From an uncultured Lachnospiraceae bacterium (lineage in GTDB: Bacteria > Bacillota > Clostridia > Lachnospirales > Lachnospiraceae), in the NCBI GenBank assembly GCA_944383265.1, contig CALWOX010000009.1, forward strand, positions 60,321-124,320: 64,000 nucleotides of DNA, given 5' to 3'. The notes under the pieces are model-generated. The model was not told the DNA's origin. It did no database searches and saw only the letters and a list, made by a program, of their open reading frames with translations. Position 1 is the first letter of the stretch, and every line of letters begins with the position of its first letter. A program made the position numbers and the translations under genes. Positions 8,617 to 15,518 of this stretch are shown here, in pieces.

Positions 8617-9635
8617 TGAAACTGTTAAGCGTAGCTGTGCCCTGCTACAATTCGGCCGCCTATATGCGGCGCTGCATAGACAGCATACTTACGGGCGGAG
8701 ACAGAGTGGAGATAATAATAGTCGATGACGGCTCCACAAAGGACAATACTCTTGAGATAGCAAAGGAATATGAGGCAAAGTATCCTGATATATGTAAGGC
8801 TGTTCATCAGGAAAACGGAGGACACGGAGAAGCTGTAAACACAGGACTTAAAAATTCCACGGGAGTATACTTCAAGGTCGTGGATTCCGACGACAGACTT
8901 GACGAGAAGGTCCTTGTAAAGGTGCTTGACAAGCTTGAGGAGTTTGTATACGGCCCCGAGAAGGTCGATATGTTCTGCTGCAATTTCGTATACGACAAGC
9001 AGGGCGTTGAGAGGAAAAAAGTAATGTCCTACAAGACCGCTTTCCCCATAGATCAGGTGTTCGAGTGGAAGGATGTAAAGTTTTTTATGCTTGGACAATA
9101 TCTTCTTATGCACAGCGTGATATACAGGACGGAGCTCTTAAAAAGCTGCAAGCTTCAGCTTCCGAAGCACACCTTCTATGTGGACAATATATATGTTTAT
9201 TATCCCCTGCCCTATGTAAAGAAGATCTATTACATGAATGAAAATCTTTACAGGTACTTTATCGGCAGAGAGGATCAGTCTGTAAACGAAAGCATAATGA
9301 TAGGCAGGATAGATCAGCAGATAAAGGTCACAAAGATAATGATAGACAGCTATGATGTGCTTAAGATACAGCCTAAAAAGCTCAGAAAATATATGATGAG
9401 CTATCTGAATATTATGATGACGGTATCCTCAATATTGGCCATAAGAAGCGGCACCGAAGAAAATATGGAAAAAAAGAAGGAGCTTTGGAATTATCTCAAG
9501 GAAAAGAATTTCCGCTTGTGGCTGAGCTTGAGGTCAAGCTTTTTGGGTCAGGGAATGAATATGCACACAAAGTTCGGAAACAAGCTTACAGAGCTTGCCT
9601 ACAGTATTACAAGGAAGTTTTACGGCTTCAATTAA
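8616..9635 (+). CDS. family 2 glycosyltransferase
   Basis: A 339-residue GT2 enzyme. The GT-A fold shows VAVPCYNSAAYMRRCIDSIL at the start, then VDDGSTKDNT and the metal-binding DSDD (KVVDSDDRLDE, about residue 90). The C-terminal 200 residues are rich in Tyr and basic residues with no clear membrane span, so the enzyme is probably cytosolic or peripheral. Donor and acceptor cannot be read from sequence; cell-surface polysaccharide or glycolipid is the usual target. Start overlaps the stop of the CPBP protease gene. It ends shortly before a tRNA promoter. Confidence 0.9.
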   Translation: MKLLSVAVPCYNSAAYMRRCIDSILTGGDRVEIIIVDDGSTKDNTLEIAKEYEAKYPDICKAVHQENGGHGEAVNTGLKNSTGVYFKVVDSDDRLDEKVLVKVLDKLEEFVYGPEKVDMFCCNFVYDKQGVERKKVMSYKTAFPIDQVFEWKDVKFFMLGQYLLMHSVIYRTELLKSCKLQLPKHTFYVDNIYVYYPLPYVKKIYYMNENLYRYFIGREDQSVNESIMIGRIDQQIKVTKIMIDSYDVLKIQPKKLRKYMMSYLNIMMTVSSILAIRSGTEENMEKKKELWNYLKEKNFRLWLSLRSSFLGQGMNMHTKFGNKLTELAYSITRKFYGFN

Positions 9636-9662
9636 AAAAATAAAAATTTGTAAAAAAATCTC

Positions 9663-9691
9663 TTGACAATTTCTCGGTTATTTTATACAAT
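9663..9691 (+). promoter_or_regulatory. promoter of the tRNA-Val/tRNA-Met pair
   Basis: TTGACA (9663-9668), 17-base spacer, TACAAT (9686-9691), 24 bases before tRNA-Val. Confidence 0.8.
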
Positions 9692-9715
9692 GTACGAGCG
9701 TTGTTAAGAGACGTT

Positions 9716-9788
9716 GGGGTCTTAGCTCAGCTGGGAGAGCATCTGCCTTACAAGCAGAGGGTCATAGGTTCGAGCCCTATAGGCCCCA
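9716..9788 (+). tRNA. tRNA-Val (anticodon TAC)
   Basis: A 73-base cloverleaf: acceptor GGGGTCT pairs with AGGCCCC, D arm AGCTCAGCTGGGAGAGC, anticodon loop with TAC in the CTGCC/GGCAG-type stem context, T loop TTCGAGC. Discriminator A; the CCA end is not encoded. Confidence 0.96.
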
Positions 9789-9835
9789 TTTATATGCGAG
9801 TTACAAGTATCACGCATCCGCGTGTTTACATATAT

Positions 9836-9909
9836 GGCGGGATAGCTCAGTTGGCTAGAGCATACGGTTCATACCCGTAGTGTCGAGGGTTCAAATCCCC
9901 CTCCCGCTA
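9836..9909 (+). tRNA. tRNA-Met (anticodon CAT), probable elongator
   Basis: A 74-base cloverleaf with acceptor GGCGGGA and TCCCGCT, anticodon stem TACGG/CCGTA around loop TTCATAC. The lack of the three G-C pairs ending the initiator stem argues for the elongator tRNA (or a CAT tRNA modified for Ile). The T stem GAGGG against CCCCC contains one A-C mismatch, and base 1 pairs with position 72 as G-U. CCA is not encoded. Confidence 0.93.
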
Positions 9910-9916
9910 CTTCATA

Positions 9917-9949
9917 GGCCTTGCAGGATGACCTGCGAGGTCTTTTTTT
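9917..9949 (+). terminator. terminator of the tRNA pair
   Basis: GGCCTTGCAGG (9917-9927) pairs with CCTGCGAGGTC (9932-9942, two G-U pairs), followed by seven T. Confidence 0.9.
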
Positions 9950-10027
9950 GAAAAAATACCCGTATAAAATATCGCGGCAGAGTAAATACGGGATTATTAA
10001 ATTAATATTAAATAAAAATTGCTTCTG

Positions 10028-10056
10028 TTTACTTTGATATACTCAGATGCTATAAT
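10028..10056 (+). promoter_or_regulatory. promoter upstream of the PAP2 gene
   Basis: TTTACT (10028-10033), 17-base spacer ending TGC, then TATAAT (10051-10056). The leader to the ATG at 10126 is about 63 bases. The remaining DNA between the tRNA terminator and this promoter is AT-rich and otherwise empty. Confidence 0.75.
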
Positions 10057-10125
10057 TAACGGAAATTTAACAAACAATGCTTTAAAGGAGCGGTTAATAA
10101 TCAGAATACGCCGATATATCAGGAT

Positions 10126-10821
10126 ATGGCAGCATTTATAAGATCTGAATTTAATAAGTATAAAAAGGAATTGACAGTTATTTTGTGCTCGGCTGTCTAT
10201 CTTATCTGGTTTTATATTTTAGAGCAGACTGTGACTGACAATTACCATATAATACATGTGAGCTTGGACGACTACATACCCTTCTGCGAGTATTTTATAG
10301 TTCCCTATCTGTTTTGGTTTTTGTATGTGGGATTTACTATGGCCTGGCTTTACAGGAGGGACAGGGATACGTTTTTTAAGGCCTGCGCCTTCCTTTTTAC
10401 AGGAATGTTCATAAGCCTTTTTATCTGTACCTTTTATCCTAACGGAACGAATTTCAGGCCTCATATAGACCCGGACAAGAATATCTTTTCGGATATAGTG
10501 TATATGCTCTACAGAGCTGATACTTGTACTAACGTGCTTCCGAGCATACATGTATATAATTCTTTGGGAATACATATCGCCATAACAAAGACAAAGGCGC
10601 TTAAGGGTAGGCCCCTTATACGGGCGGCATCACTTATAGCCTGCATAAGCATATGCCTTGCCACAGTCTTTCTCAAGCAGCACAGTGTTGTGGACGGCTT
10701 TGCGGCTATGGTAATGGCTTATGTGGTATATGATGTGGTTTACGAGCCTGTTGCCTCCGCGGATACCGTAAGGAAAAAGAGAAAGCTTGCAAAGACAGCG
10801 AATGTTACTGACATATCATAG
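10126..10821 (+). CDS. PAP2 family membrane phosphatase or phosphotransferase
   Basis: A 231-residue polytopic membrane protein with about five to six spans. The PAP2 core is visible as FYPNGTNFRPH, then CTNVLPSIHVYNS (equivalent of the PSGH motif) and LKQHSVVDGFAA (His and Asp of the third motif). This arrangement resembles the inositolphosphotransferase/Aur1-like branch, so it may dephosphorylate a lipid phosphate or transfer a lipid head group. The start is uncertain: a good AAAGGAG at 10084-10090 is 35 bases before the ATG, while only CAGGAT lies close. It is followed by a lipid kinase gene with its own promoter. Confidence 0.85.
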   Translation: MAAFIRSEFNKYKKELTVILCSAVYLIWFYILEQTVTDNYHIIHVSLDDYIPFCEYFIVPYLFWFLYVGFTMAWLYRRDRDTFFKACAFLFTGMFISLFICTFYPNGTNFRPHIDPDKNIFSDIVYMLYRADTCTNVLPSIHVYNSLGIHIAITKTKALKGRPLIRAASLIACISICLATVFLKQHSVVDGFAAMVMAYVVYDVVYEPVASADTVRKKRKLAKTANVTDIS

Positions 10822-10870
10822 GGACCGGATGTTTATAATTTTTTCATTTTTATTTGATGTACGCTTGTGC

Positions 10871-10898
10871 TATAATCCTCTCATAGGTTTATGAGAGG
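10871..10898 (+). promoter_or_regulatory. extended -10 promoter with adjacent perfect palindrome (possible operator)
   Basis: TGC plus TATAAT (10871-10876) is followed immediately by CCTCTCATA (10877-10885), GGTT, and TATGAGAGG (10890-10898). The 9-bp arms are perfectly complementary. The transcription start should fall inside the left arm, so the palindrome is more likely a DNA operator than an RNA terminator. The right arm also supplies the GAGAGGA ribosome site of the lipid kinase gene. Confidence 0.55.
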
Positions 10899-10904
10899 AT
10901 TTTT

Positions 10905-11828
10905 ATGTATTATTTTATTGTAAACCCTAATTCGGGAAACGGCAGGGGACTCAGGAATTGGAATGTCCTTCTCAGATACTTGAACAGAAAAAGAATAGGA
11001 TACAGCGCATTTCTCACGGCTGCTCCCGGAGAGGCCAGGCTTAAGGCGGCGGAGCTTACAGAGAACAGGACAGACGAGATAACCATAATCATAGTAGGTG
11101 GCGACGGGACTGTAAATGAGGTCATCGACGGGCTTTCAATGAATGCAAAGACTGTTATAGGGATAATTCCTTCGGGCTCGGGAAACGACCTTGCAAAGAG
11201 CCTGAAGATACCTAAAAACACTAAAAAGTGCATAAAACGTATTATCTCGGGCTGCCCTCGATGCATAGATTACGGAGTGATCTCCTACGGATCTGTGGAA
11301 AACTTAAACAGAAGATTTGTCATAAGCTCGGGAATAGGCTTTGACGCAGCCGTTTGTCATGACCTCTTGGAGAGCAGGATGAAGGATGCCTTAAACAAGG
11401 TGCGAATGGGAAGGGTCGCATATTTTATGCAAGGCCTTAAGGAATTCCTTCTCAGCACTCCCGTAAAGGGATACATCCTCCTTGACGGAGTAAAAAAGGT
11501 TGAGTTTAACCATATATTGTTTATATCAGCTCATATCATGCCCTATGAGGGAGGCGGATATATGTTTGCTCCAAAGGCCGACTGTCAGGACGGAAAGCTT
11601 GAGATATGTGTTGTCAGCTCAAGGAACAGACTGAGGCTTGTACCGGCTGTTTTTTTTGCAAAGTACAGAGCTCAAAAGAATTGCAGATGCTTCAAGCTGT
11701 TTGAATGCAGGGAGGCCCATATACATACGGAGATCCCCCTTGCTGTGCATGCCGACGGAGAATCCTGCAAATATCAGACAGATATAGATGTGCGCTGTGT
11801 GGAAAGGCGCTTGAGATTTATTTATTAG
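10905..11828 (+). CDS. diacylglycerol kinase-type lipid kinase (YegS/DgkB/BmrU family)
   Basis: A 307-residue soluble or peripheral lipid kinase of the DAGK catalytic family. Visible are [12 protein letters not shown] at the N-terminus, [16 protein letters not shown] (nucleotide site), and [15 protein letters not shown], then the C-terminal beta domain with [22 protein letters not shown]. Likely substrate is diacylglycerol released during lipoteichoic acid or phospholipid turnover, but a sphingoid or other lipid cannot be excluded. The neighbouring PAP2 enzyme would run the opposite reaction type. GAGAGGA lies 6 bases before the ATG. Confidence 0.9.
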   Translation: MYYFIVNPNSGNGRGLRNWNVLLRYLNRKRIGYSAFLTAAPGEARLKAAELTENRTDEITIIIVGGDGTVNEVIDGLSMNAKTVIGIIPSGSGNDLAKSLKIPKNTKKCIKRIISGCPRCIDYGVISYGSVENLNRRFVISSGIGFDAAVCHDLLESRMKDALNKVRMGRVAYFMQGLKEFLLSTPVKGYILLDGVKKVEFNHILFISAHIMPYEGGGYMFAPKADCQDGKLEICVVSSRNRLRLVPAVFFAKYRAQKNCRCFKLFECREAHIHTEIPLAVHADGESCKYQTDIDVRCVERRLRFIY

Positions 11829-11893
11829 TGTTTATGGTTCTGATTATACGGACTATGATTGAGAAGCTATACTTTTGTAAGAGGGAGTTTTTT

Positions 11894-12370
11894 ATGCGTA
11901 TAGGACAGGGCTATGATGTTCACCGCTTGGTGGAGGGGAGGAAACTCATACTCGGCGGAACAGAAATAAAATATGAATACGGACTTTTAGGACATTCTGA
12001 TGCGGACGTGCTCACCCACGCCATAATGGATGCGCTCCTTGGGGCGGCTGCTATGGGAGATATAGGAAGGCATTTTCCGGATACGGATGAGAAATATAAG
12101 GGCGCGGACAGCATCGAGCTCTTAAGGGAGGTTATAAGAAAGCTTTCCGAGAAGGGCTTTAAACCCGTAAATATCGACTGCACGATAATAGCTCAGAGGC
12201 CTAAGCTTAAGGACTTTATCCCCCTTATGCGGACAAAGCTTTCGGAGGCCATGGGGCTTTCGGAGGATGAGGTAAATGTAAAGGCCACCACGGAGGAGGG
12301 CCTCGGGTTTACAGGCAGAGGAGAGGGTATAGCGGCTCAGGCTGTATGCCTTATAGACAGTACAGAATAA
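11894..12370 (+). CDS. ispF: 2-C-methyl-D-erythritol 2,4-cyclodiphosphate synthase
   Basis: Cyclises CDP-methylerythritol phosphate in the MEP isoprenoid pathway. The 158-residue product is full length and carries GQGYDVHRL (metal-binding Asp and His), [31 protein letters not shown] and the C-terminal [22 protein letters not shown]. The ATG at 11894 follows GAGGGAG; the frame is open further upstream but without matching family sequence. ispD, two steps earlier in the pathway, is at 62.8 kb. A weak terminator hairpin follows. Confidence 0.97.
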   Translation: MRIGQGYDVHRLVEGRKLILGGTEIKYEYGLLGHSDADVLTHAIMDALLGAAAMGDIGRHFPDTDEKYKGADSIELLREVIRKLSEKGFKPVNIDCTIIAQRPKLKDFIPLMRTKLSEAMGLSEDEVNVKATTEEGLGFTGRGEGIAAQAVCLIDSTE

Positions 12371-12380
12371 AACATGTAAT

Positions 12381-12416
12381 ACACACTTGCCCGATATGCG
12401 GTAAGTGTGTTATTTT
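12381..12416 (+). terminator. weak terminator after ispF
   Basis: ACACACTTGCC (12381-12391) pairs with GGTAAGTGTGT (12400-12410, one G-U), followed by TATTTT. The broken T tract suggests partial read-through into cysS. Confidence 0.6.
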
Positions 12417-12460
12417 ATAAGTACCGCTTTGCGGAAAATATCTTGCTGAAAGGAGAGGTT

Positions 12461-13873
12461 ATGAAAATATTCGATACTATGAAGAGACAGAAAGTCGAGC
12501 TTGAGACCATCGAGCCGGGAAAGGTAAGAATGTATGTCTGTGGACCTACAGTTTACAACCTTATCCATATCGGAAATGCTCGACCTATGATAGTTTTTGA
12601 CACTTTCAGAAGATATCTTGAGTATAAGGGATATGATGTAAACTATGTGTCAAACTTCACAGATGTTGATGATAAGATAATAAAGGCGGCAAATGAGGAG
12701 GGTGTTCCCTCGGAGGTTATATCCGAGCGCTACATAAAGGAGTGCAAGAAGGATATGGAGGACATGAACATTAAGCCCGCCACAGTTCATCCTCAGGCTA
12801 CAAAGGAAATAGACGGCATGATAGCCATGATCGGGAAGCTCATCGAAAACGGACATGCTTATGTGGCTGAGGACGGTACAGTGTACTTCAGCGTTGATTC
12901 CGATCCTGATTACGGAAAGCTTTCCCACAAAAACATGGATGAGCTTCAGTCGGGATTCCGCGAGATAAAGGTGACCGGCGAAGAGGGCAAGAAGAACCCT
13001 GCCGACTTTGTTTTGTGGAAGCCCAAAAAGGAAGGGGAGCCCTACTGGGATTCACCCTGGTGCAAGGGACGTCCCGGCTGGCATATCGAGTGCTCCGTAA
13101 TGAGCAGCAAGTATCTCGGAGAGACCATCGACATACATGCGGGAGGAGAGGATCTTATCTTCCCCCATCACGAAAATGAGATAGCTCAGTCCGAGGGAGC
13201 TTCCGGAAAGCCCTTCTGCAATTATTGGATGCACAATGCGTTCCTTAATATAAACGGGAAGAAGATGAGTAAGTCAGAGGGTAACTTCTTTACTGTGAGA
13301 GACATAACTTCACAGTTTGATCCCATGGTTTTAAGACTTTTCATGCTTTCGGCCCAGTACCGCACTCCGCTTAACTTCTCGAGGGAGCTCATGGAGCAGG
13401 CAAAGAATGCCTACGAGAGGATATTAAACTGCACAGACAAGCTCTCCGAGCTTAAAGCTAAGGCAACAGGAGACAGCCTTACAGCTTGTGAGGAGGAAAA
13501 CAAAAAGCAGGTGGAGGCCTTTATAAAGAGCTTTGAGGAGGCCATGGAGGATGACTGCAACACGGCAAACGCCTCAACTGCTGTTTTTGAGATAGTAAGG
13601 ATCGCAAATGCCACAACAGATGAGAATTCATCAAAGGCTTATGTGAGCTATCTCGAGGATACCATAAAGAAGCTCTGTGACGGAGTTTTGGGTGTAAGGA
13701 CAGAGAGGAAGAAGGAGGCTCTTGACGCTGATATCGAGGCTCTCATTGCAGAGAGACAGGCTGCGAGAAAGGCAAGAGACTTTGCCAAGGCGGACGAGAT
13801 AAGAGACAAGCTCACTGCCATGGGCATAATCCTTGAGGATACAAGAGAGGGAGTAAAGTGGAAGAGAGCATAA
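12461..13873 (+). CDS. cysS: cysteinyl-tRNA synthetase
   Basis: Class I synthetase that charges tRNA-Cys; 470 residues, a normal length. It has the zinc-binding Cys in [18 protein letters not shown], with HIGN beginning at His36. It also has the Cys of HIECSVMS plus [17 protein letters not shown] as further zinc ligands, and the KMSKS loop at residues 268-272. AAAGGAGAG precedes the ATG at 12461. No T-box leader is visible in the 90 bases upstream. The 3' end overlaps mrnC by 16 bases, an order conserved in Firmicutes. Confidence 0.98.
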   Translation: MKIFDTMKRQKVELETIEPGKVRMYVCGPTVYNLIHIGNARPMIVFDTFRRYLEYKGYDVNYVSNFTDVDDKIIKAANEEGVPSEVISERYIKECKKDMEDMNIKPATVHPQATKEIDGMIAMIGKLIENGHAYVAEDGTVYFSVDSDPDYGKLSHKNMDELQSGFREIKVTGEEGKKNPADFVLWKPKKEGEPYWDSPWCKGRPGWHIECSVMSSKYLGETIDIHAGGEDLIFPHHENEIAQSEGASGKPFCNYWMHNAFLNINGKKMSKSEGNFFTVRDITSQFDPMVLRLFMLSAQYRTPLNFSRELMEQAKNAYERILNCTDKLSELKAKATGDSLTACEEENKKQVEAFIKSFEEAMEDDCNTANASTAVFEIVRIANATTDENSSKAYVSYLEDTIKKLCDGVLGVRTERKKEALDADIEALIAERQAARKARDFAKADEIRDKLTAMGIILEDTREGVKWKRA

Positions 13874-14286
13874 AAAACTCGGATTTCGGGGTGTTTTATG
13901 AGGGCCTTGATGCCGATGAGCTGTCGCCTGTGCTTTTGGCTTATCTGGGAGATGCGGTATATGAGCTTATAATAAGGCTGTACACCTTGTCCCACTGCTC
14001 AAGACAGACCGACAGGATACACAAGCACACAACAGGCCTTGTAAACGCCGCCTCTCAGGCGCAGATGTTCTACGCTGTGGAGGAGCTTCTCACTGAGGAG
14101 GAACTTCACATTTATAAAAGAGGGCGTAATAGCGGAAAGGCATCCTATGCCAAGAATCAGAGCGTGGGAGATTACAGGAAGGCTACAGGCTTTGAATCCC
14201 TGATAGGGTGGCTTTATCTGAAAAAAAGATATCAGAGGATAGAGGAGCTTGTGCTCCACGGACTTGAGGTATTACTCAAGGGATAA
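13858..14286 (+). CDS. mrnC: mini-ribonuclease III
   Basis: RNase III-fold nuclease without a dsRNA-binding domain; in Bacillus it matures 23S rRNA. The 142-residue product shows LLAYLGDAVYEL (the catalytic Asp region), KHTTGLVNAASQAQ, RGRNSGKASYAKNQS, YRKATGFESLIGWLYL. The GTG at 13858 is supported by AGAGGGAG 4 bases upstream and lies inside the end of cysS, so the two are coupled. Confidence 0.95.
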   Translation: MEESIKNSDFGVFYEGLDADELSPVLLAYLGDAVYELIIRLYTLSHCSRQTDRIHKHTTGLVNAASQAQMFYAVEELLTEEELHIYKRGRNSGKASYAKNQSVGDYRKATGFESLIGWLYLKKRYQRIEELVLHGLEVLLKG

Positions 14287-14306
14287 ATACTAATAATAAT
14301 AAGATT

Positions 14307-14398
14307 GCGGGATATCACATCCTGCGAATATAAGAAAGGCCTTTGCGGGAAGCGAACGCCATGGGGATATCCCGCATGGCTCTTCTGCGGAGGCCTTT
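14307..14398 (+). promoter_or_regulatory. structured leader or terminator region between mrnC and the radical SAM gene
   Basis: AAAGGCCT (14335-14342) pairs with AGGCCTTT (14391-14398), enclosing TGCGGGA (14344-14350) and TCCCGCA (14370-14376), and ends in CTTTTG. A second, competing pairing exists: GCGGGATATC (14307-14316) is perfectly complementary to GATATCCCGC (14366-14375). The two folds share the same 3' strand and cannot coexist. It may be only a terminator for mrnC or a switch in the leader of the next gene. Confidence 0.5.
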
Positions 14399-14423
14399 TG
14401 TGTTTGAAAAAGGGGGATATTCT

Positions 14424-15296
14424 ATGACAAGGGAGGAGATATTTTCAAAGCTTTATGATGATGAGGTGGTATACCGCTCACCTATAGAAAACGGCAGTGC
14501 TCTCCTGGAGGTCACAAAGGGATGCAGCTGGGGGAAATGCCTTTTTTGTGACTTTACCAGAGACAAGAAGGGAATAGTGCCTCTATCAAGGATAGAGGAA
14601 AAGACAGAGCTTTTAAGTCAGGTCATAGACGGAAATGAGAGGCTTTACCTTCTCGGGTGCAATCCGTTTTATTTGGACACAGGGATGCTTATGGCCATAC
14701 TTGAGCTGATACACAAGAATCTTCCTTCCGTAAAGACTGTTTCCATGTATGCACGAGCGGACGATGTAAACAGAAAGTCAGTGGAGGAGCTGAGGCTCTT
14801 AAATGAAAACGGAATAAAGGAGCTTCATATAGGAATAGAGAGCGGAAGCGACAGAATACTTAAATTCCACAATAAGGGAGAAACTTCGGCGGACCTTAAG
14901 ATGGCCTTTGACAAACTGGACGAGAACGGATATTTCTACCATGTCACCGTGATCCCCGGGCTTGGCGGAGTTGATCTTTCCCGGGAGCACGCTGCAAAGA
15001 CCGCGGAGCTTTTGTCCTCCATAAATCCTGTCAGCATATGGTGCATAATGCTTAAGCTGTGGCCTGATACACCCCTCTACAGGCTTTGGGAGAGAGGCGA
15101 ATTTCATCAGATGACCCCTATGGATGTTCTCAAGGAGGAGAGGCTTATGCTCTCTCTTATGGATATGAAAAATCCCTGTCTCTATACAGATTCAACAGTT
15201 CTTAACAAATACACCATATTGGGACAGCTCCCTGAGCTCAAGGAAAGGATGCTCGCTCAGATAGACAGGCTTATAGAAACCGGCGGAGATATATAA
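14424..15296 (+). CDS. radical SAM protein of unknown specificity
   Basis: Predicted [4Fe-4S] S-adenosylmethionine radical enzyme, 290 residues. The cluster motif is EVTKGCSWGKCLFCDF, a CX4CX2C spacing instead of the canonical CX3CX2C; this spacing occurs in a subset of radical SAM families. Then come LLGCNPFYLD, the YARADDV strand and ELHIGIESGSDRIL, which is typical of the HemN/Elp3-like barrel, and TVIPGLGG. There is no extra SPASM or B12 domain. The ATG at 14424 follows AGGGGGAT. It stands alone between mrnC and the ilv operon, so context does not give a function. Confidence 0.87.
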   Translation: MTREEIFSKLYDDEVVYRSPIENGSALLEVTKGCSWGKCLFCDFTRDKKGIVPLSRIEEKTELLSQVIDGNERLYLLGCNPFYLDTGMLMAILELIHKNLPSVKTVSMYARADDVNRKSVEELRLLNENGIKELHIGIESGSDRILKFHNKGETSADLKMAFDKLDENGYFYHVTVIPGLGGVDLSREHAAKTAELLSSINPVSIWCIMLKLWPDTPLYRLWERGEFHQMTPMDVLKEERLMLSLMDMKNPCLYTDSTVLNKYTILGQLPELKERMLAQIDRLIETGGDI

Positions 15297-15313
15297 TGTA
15301 TCGAATAAGAAAC

Positions 15314-15359
15314 ATAACTAATATTTATATAACATAAAAACGATAGAAAAATTAGTTAT
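15314..15359 (+). repeat. inverted repeat in the ilvB upstream region
   Basis: ATAACTAAT (15314-15322) and ATTAGTTAT (15351-15359) are perfect inverse copies 28 bases apart, 27 bases before the -35 of ilvB. It could be the end of the radical SAM transcript or an operator; there is no T tract. Confidence 0.4.
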
Positions 15360-15385
15360 AATTTGTCTGTTAAAAGTGAAACTTC

Positions 15386-15414
15386 TTGACATTTAACGTA
15401 TCACAGTGTTTAAA
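15386..15414 (+). promoter_or_regulatory. predicted promoter of the ilv operon
   Basis: TTGACA (15386-15391) with TTTAAA (15409-15414) at 17 bases. The -35 is perfect, the -10 is weak. The leader before ilvB would be about 100 bases. Confidence 0.6.
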
Positions 15415-15426
15415 TATATCTTATTA

Positions 15427-15496
15427 AAAGGAGAGCGGAATCTCTTTCGGGATCGCCTCCGCCCCTTTGAACAAAGTCGCAGAGGGGATTTTTTTT
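15427..15496 (+). promoter_or_regulatory. attenuator-like leader of ilvB
   Basis: A terminator, CCCCTTTG (15462-15469) with CAGAGGGG (15480-15487, one G-U) plus eight T, lies between promoter and ilvB. An alternative helix is possible: AAAGG and GCGGA (15427-15439) can pair with TCCGC and CCTTT (15458-15468), using the left arm of the terminator. This is the usual logic of antitermination. No T-box core and no ATG-initiated leader peptide were found. Confidence 0.6.
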
Positions 15497-15518
15497 ACCC
15501 AAAAACGGGAGGTCTGCA

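Noticed and set aside
15297..15518. T-box riboswitch upstream of ilvB
   Set aside because: No AGGGTGGNACCGCG-like core and the leader is too short for stem I plus antiterminator.
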